Source: Acidimicrobiaceae bacterium (GTDB lineage: Bacteria > Actinomycetota > Acidimicrobiia > Acidimicrobiales > Palsa-688). From it: 5,738 nucleotides of DNA. Below, one piece after another: positions 4,797 to 5,738 of the stretch; the first letter of the stretch is position 1, and each line of letters opens with the position of its first letter. The DNA is taken from NCBI GenBank assembly GCA_003156795.1, contig PMHU01000143.1, forward strand, positions 1 to 5,738, read 5' to 3'. Under the pieces are notes generated by a model. It was given only the letters and a program-made list of their open reading frames with translations. It did no database searches and was not told the DNA's origin. A program made the translations under genes and the position numbers.

Positions 4797-5738
4797 GGTC
4801 CCGCCTCCCCTCGCCTAACCGTTGGCATGCCTTCCTTCCCACCCTGCTGAACTCTCCTACATCGGCTCACGAACCGCCTCACTTCCGTCGCTATAGCGCA
4901 CGCTTGCTGCCTGATCTCGGGTACCGCTGTACTCTCGAGTTGGTCCCCCTGTCGCAAGCTGCCGAGGGTCCACAGCCACTCGACCGGGCGGCCAGAGCAG
5001 CCCAGCAGGCGCCCGTCGACGTCGGTTGCCACCCCCAGTCCCAGAGGGCCGGGCCGGGCCAGACGGCGATCGCCCAGCCGAGAGAGCAGGTTCCGTGGGT
5101 CGGTAAAGACGTTTGGGTCGGGACCGCTGCAGTTGATGACCCACCCGCTGAGCCAACTCTCCAGAGCTCCGTTGGCCCTGAGCCGCACCCCGATTCTGTA
5201 GGCGGGTGGTGAGGAGATCTCATCCACGGTGACGAGCCGTCCTGCGTGGATCCGAAACAGTCCACTTCTCGTGAGACGATCCACCGTGTTGGCGACTTCG
5301 GGGGCCATGCGGTGGCGGTGCACGCTCCAGTAGCGTTCGAGGTGCCGGCGGAAGCGCCGTCGCTCCTCTTCCGACAGAGAACGCCAAAGCGTTGCGGTAA
5401 GCGGCCGGAGGCCGTCGACTATCTGTCGCCAGTCTCCACCGCGCGATTCGGTCTCGGCCACCAGCCCCCTCACCTCGTGAAGCAGGCGTCTCGCACTTGC
5501 GCCGTTCCCATGGGCGCACACAGTCACTTCGGTGTCCTGTTCCACGAGCGGACGATGGGCGTGCGGCACCAGCCCATGGCGTGACACGGCGTGAATCGGA
5601 CCACGGTGCCCGAGTTCCTCCAGTGACAGGAGAACGTCGATGGCGGTCAGTCCAGAACCGATCAGTGTGACCGTCGCATCCGAATCGATACCGGACAAGG
5701 CGGCGCCCGCCCAAGGGTCGGATATGAACCGAGGGCCC
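4793..5738 (-). CDS. FAD/NAD(P)-binding oxidoreductase, C-terminal part (5' end beyond the window)
   Basis: The C-terminal 314 residues of a cytosolic flavoprotein of the COG4529/NAD_binding_9-like group. The frame stays open to the right edge. Residues before the TTG at 5698 read RFISDPWAGAAL, which matches this family, so that TTG is internal. Numbering from the edge, a second dinucleotide-binding motif VTLIGSGLTAID lies at 23-34, INCSGPDPN at 202-209, and LESTAVPEIRQQA at 267-279. The last resembles the conserved C-terminal segment that closes over the cofactor. The first, FAD-binding GxGxxG is presumably in the missing part. The substrate is unknown in this family. Coupling to the MBL-rhodanese gene by a GTGA overlap makes a role in thiol or persulfide redox chemistry plausible but unproven. 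The final 20 or so residues are Arg/Gly-rich and carry the next gene's ribosome binding site. Confidence 0.85.
   Translation of the reverse strand, partial: GPRFISDPWAGAALSGIDSDATVTLIGSGLTAIDVLLSLEELGHRGPIHAVSRHGLVPHAHRPLVEQDTEVTVCAHGNGASARRLLHEVRGLVAETESRGGDWRQIVDGLRPLTATLWRSLSEEERRRFRRHLERYWSVHRHRMAPEVANTVDRLTRSGLFRIHAGRLVTVDEISSPPAYRIGVRLRANGALESWLSGWVINCSGPDPNVFTDPRNLLSRLGDRRLARPGPLGLGVATDVDGRLLGCSGRPVEWLWTLGSLRQGDQLESTAVPEIRQQACAIATEVRRFVSRCRRVQQGGKEGMPTVRRGEAGP
4804..4810 (-). promoter_or_regulatory. ribosome binding site of the MBL-rhodanese gene
   Basis: GGGGAGG on the minus strand lies seven bases before the GTG at 4796, inside the last codons of the flavoprotein gene. It supports the GTG start over any later one. 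Confidence 0.75.

Noticed and set aside
5220..5714. Open frame on the minus strand overlapping the flavoprotein
   Set aside because: Arg-rich low-complexity translation. The flavoprotein frame shows recognisable motifs and stays open to the window edge.
1..5738. CRISPR array, insertion sequence, tRNA/rRNA genes or riboswitch
   Set aside because: No regular direct repeats, transposase frame, terminal inverted repeats or conserved RNA cores were seen on either strand.

Overview
The window is GC-rich with strongly G/C-biased third codon positions. It carries six clear genes, one of them cut by the right edge, plus a possible gene tail at the left edge. The wHTH regulator, the MBL-rhodanese protein and the cysteine-dioxygenase-like cupin all look like actinobacterial (Actinomycetota) types, so I infer a free-living, aerobic, high-GC actinobacterium. 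I cannot name the genus. There are no rRNA or tRNA genes, IS elements or CRISPR arrays, and no gap between genes exceeds about 170 bases.

Layout from left to right. (1) A minus-strand pair at 38-1293: a MIP-family channel (aquaporin/glycerol-facilitator superfamily), followed downstream by a small antibiotic-biosynthesis-monooxygenase (ABM)-fold protein with its own ribosome binding site. (2) Divergent from the channel, a cysteine-dioxygenase-like cupin (1464-2108). The shared 170-base intergenic region holds a long AT-rich inverted repeat (1421-1449). (3) A perfect 15-bp hairpin (2126-2166) separates the cupin from a convergent MarR-family regulator (2181-2714, minus). (4) The regulator is divergent from a cytoplasmic YceI-family protein (2819-3388). 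A perfect TAGTTGA/TCAACTA palindrome between them overlaps the likely -35 element of yceI. (5) Convergent to yceI is a minus-strand operon. A FAD/NAD(P)-binding oxidoreductase, whose 5' end lies beyond the right edge, overlaps by GTGA with a metallo-beta-lactamase protein carrying two rhodanese domains.

How the genes may work together. The MBL-rhodanese protein resembles persulfide dioxygenase/sulfurtransferase fusions and the cupin resembles thiol dioxygenases. With the co-transcribed flavoprotein they suggest local enrichment for thiol and sulfane-sulfur oxidation. MarR, YceI and ABM proteins are often met in redox or small-molecule stress settings. Only the flavoprotein-MBL coupling and the MarR/yceI regulatory pairing are directly supported by sequence layout; the wider functional link is inference. 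No wholly new system is evident. The points most worth checking are the unusual metal site of the MBL domain, the two palindromic regulatory elements and the channel's non-standard selectivity filter.
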